Source: Streptomyces sp. NBC_01446 | GTDB taxonomy: Bacteria > Actinomycetota > Actinomycetes > Streptomycetales > Streptomycetaceae | Length of the DNA stretch: 64,000 nucleotides | NCBI RefSeq assembly: GCF_026340095.1 | Contig: NZ_JAPEPO010000001.1 | Span: 1,736,001-1,800,000 of the forward strand | Direction: 5' to 3' | In this document: in pieces, positions 62,505 through 64,000 of the stretch | Position numbering within the stretch: position 1 is the first letter of the stretch | Layout: each line of letters starts with the position of its first letter | Notes under the pieces: model-generated | Seen by the model: only the letters and a program-made list of their open reading frames with translations | What the model was told of the DNA's origin: nothing | Databases searched by the model: none | Program-made: the position numbers and the translations under genes

Positions 62505-64000
62505 TCAGTGGTGCGGAACGCGGGCAGCAGCCGGGGCCGGAACGCGTTCGCCCAGCGGAACGATCGGCGGCAGGGCCTCGGCCGGCTCACCGAGCAGCAC
62601 CCGGCGCACCACCCGCTCCGCGGCGAGCCCGTCGTCGAATTCGCAGAACCGCTCACGGAACGCACCACGCAGCCGGGCCGCGGCCTCGCCGTCGTACTCA
62701 CCGCTGCGGAAGATCCGCGCCAGCTCGTCCTGGGTACGGGCCACCGGTCCCGGCGGCGCGGCGAGCAGGTCGAAGTAGACGCCCCGCGTCTCCCGGTAGA
62801 CGTCCCAGTCGTCGGCGTACACGACGATCGGGCGGTCGAGGTTGGCGTAGTCGAACATGATCGACGAGTAGTCCGTGATCAGCGCGTCCGCGGCGAGGCA
62901 CACCTCCTCGGGCGAACGGTGCTCCGTCACGTCGATCAACGCGCCGGAGCGCAGCATCCCTTCGAGACCCGCGGCCCCCTCGTAGGAGTGGTGGGCCCGC
63001 AGCAGCACCACGAACTGATCGCCGAGCGCCTCGCAGAACGCGGCGAGGTCCAGCTGGGGGAGGAAGTCCGTGCGGTAATCGCGGTGGGTCGGCGCGTACA
63101 GCACCGCGATCCGGTCCTCGGGGACGCCGAGGCGGCGCCGGATCGCGGCCACGTCCTCGGCCGTCGACCTGTAGAACGCGTCGTTGCGCGGATAGCCGAT
63201 GTCCAGACTCTCGTACTCGCCCGGGTAGGCCCGCTCCCAGACCTCGGTGGAGTGGCGGTTCGAGGAGAGGTTGAAGTCCCAGCGGTCGACGCGCTGCAGG
63301 AGCTTGCCGAGCGAGCCGGCGGCGGCGGCCGCCGCAGGGAACTCCACCTGGTCCACGCCCATGCGCTTGAGCGGGGTGCCGTGCTGGGTCTGCACGTGGA
63401 CGGTGCCGGGGCGCTTCCTGACCGACATCTCGAAGTTGACGTTGTTGAAGGTGTACTTGGCGGTGGCCATCACCTCCCAGTAGCGGGCGCTTCCGATCAC
63501 CACGCACTCCACGTCGTCCGGCATCTGTCCCGCGTGGTCCTTCGTCGCCAGAAAGACCGTCTTGACATGCGGGGCCAGACGCCGCGCCGCCGCGTGGACA
63601 GCGGCGGGGTTGCAGGTGTAGCCGCGGCCCCAGTACGAGGAGAAGACAGCGAGGTTCTCGTCGACCGGCCTTCTGAGGAAGGCCCCGTACGGGTTGCTGC
63701 TCCGCTTCCGCAGTCTCCTGAGGAGCCGTCGGACCAGCCGCGCCACGCTGCCCAGGCGGTGCTTTGTGCCGCGCAACGCGCGGAATGCCGTGTACGAGCG
63801 GGAAGCCAGCAACGCGTGTTGCAGCCCTACGCTGCCTCCTGACGGGCGGTGGCCCGCGGGGCGGTGCCGACGGTAGAGCCGGGCGGCCTGCCGGAAGAAC
63901 CGTCGCCGCAGCGCCGGGCTCGGCAGCTGCCCGGGGGACGCCGCGGTCTTGAGCACCCCGCACACCAACTGGTGGAAGACGCTGCCGAGCAGCGCCGTGT
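62505..64000 (-). CDS. Second fused GT2/CDP-glycerol-type transferase, C-terminal part
   Basis: The frame runs off the right edge, so the N-terminus is missing. The visible 498 residues parallel the preceding gene: an inter-domain helical stretch (ALLGSVFHQLVCGVLK, RFFRQAARLYRRHRP), basic linker, then a CDP-glycerol transferase domain with HVQTQHGTPLKRMGVDQ, IAVLYAPTHRDYRTD, LLRAHHSY and the DALITDYSSIMFDYANLDRPI signature. A GT2 domain upstream is expected by analogy but not visible. It precedes the first fusion by 51 bases on the same strand; the pair probably make successive linkages of one polymer. Confidence 0.92.
   Translation of the reverse strand, partial: TALLGSVFHQLVCGVLKTAASPGQLPSPALRRRFFRQAARLYRRHRPAGHRPSGGSVGLQHALLASRSYTAFRALRGTKHRLGSVARLVRRLLRRLRKRSSNPYGAFLRRPVDENLAVFSSYWGRGYTCNPAAVHAAARRLAPHVKTVFLATKDHAGQMPDDVECVVIGSARYWEVMATAKYTFNNVNFEMSVRKRPGTVHVQTQHGTPLKRMGVDQVEFPAAAAAAGSLGKLLQRVDRWDFNLSSNRHSTEVWERAYPGEYESLDIGYPRNDAFYRSTAEDVAAIRRRLGVPEDRIAVLYAPTHRDYRTDFLPQLDLAAFCEALGDQFVVLLRAHHSYEGAAGLEGMLRSGALIDVTEHRSPEEVCLAADALITDYSSIMFDYANLDRPIVVYADDWDVYRETRGVYFDLLAAPPGPVARTQDELARIFRSGEYDGEAAARLRGAFRERFCEFDDGLAAERVVRRVLLGEPAEALPPIVPLGERVPAPAAARVPHH

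Overview
The window is a high-GC actinobacterial chromosome segment, almost certainly Streptomyces. Evidence: GC-rich third codon positions throughout, frequent GTG starts, ATGA/GTGA gene overlaps, purine-rich ribosome sites, a mycothiol-type DinB protein, many secreted enzymes, and an actinomycete leader peptide ahead of the sulfite reductase. No rRNA, tRNA, CRISPR array, insertion sequence or phage gene was seen.

Layout. 1-3.1 kb: end of a DoxX membrane protein, a PrxQ peroxiredoxin, then a radical SAM/PPOX-flavoprotein pair. 3.2-7.4 kb: ROK repressor and GH2 beta-galactosidase. 7.5-9.9 kb: methyltransferase, homocysteine methyltransferase, VOC protein. 9.9-13.7 kb: M20 amidohydrolase and MFS exporter divergent from an AsnC/Lrp regulator. 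13.7-18.9 kb: AraC regulator, YihY/BrkB membrane protein back to back with an AidB-type acyl-CoA dehydrogenase, and a GAF regulator. 18.9-26 kb: a sugar-uptake locus on the minus strand (two permeases, lipoprotein, Gfo/Idh oxidoreductase, DeoR regulator, SIS isomerase). 26-27 kb: a decayed stretch with a frameshifted class III aminotransferase remnant. 27-31.8 kb: secreted DUF3472/ricin-like protein, beta-helix protein, zinc metallopeptidase, and a GNAT acetyltransferase.

31.9-41.5 kb is a complete assimilatory sulfur operon on the plus strand: cysteine-containing leader peptide, sulfite reductase, zinc-ribbon protein, CysH, CysC, CysD, CysN, an SsuA/B/C-type sulfonate importer and a sirohydrochlorin chelatase that makes the sirohaem the reductase needs. 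Sulfonate sulfur and sulfate both converge on sulfite, which Sir reduces to sulfide. The leader peptide and competing hairpins between it and sir suggest cysteine-responsive attenuation.

41.6-48.7 kb holds mixed housekeeping and accessory genes, a frameshifted small membrane protein, a subtilisin and an MMPL exporter. 48.7-64 kb is an envelope-polysaccharide region: CDP-alcohol phosphatidyltransferase, sugar aminotransferase, Gfo/Idh dehydrogenase and left-handed beta-helix acetyltransferase (a set resembling WlbC/A/B for an acetamido sugar), GtrA plus a polyprenol-type GT2, an unusual tachylectin/N,N-dimethylformamidase-like protein, two tandem DUF6020 membrane proteins, and two tandem fused GT2/CDP-glycerol-type polymer transferases, the last cut by the window end. 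The likely product is a teichoic-acid-like or glycosylated cell-wall polymer.
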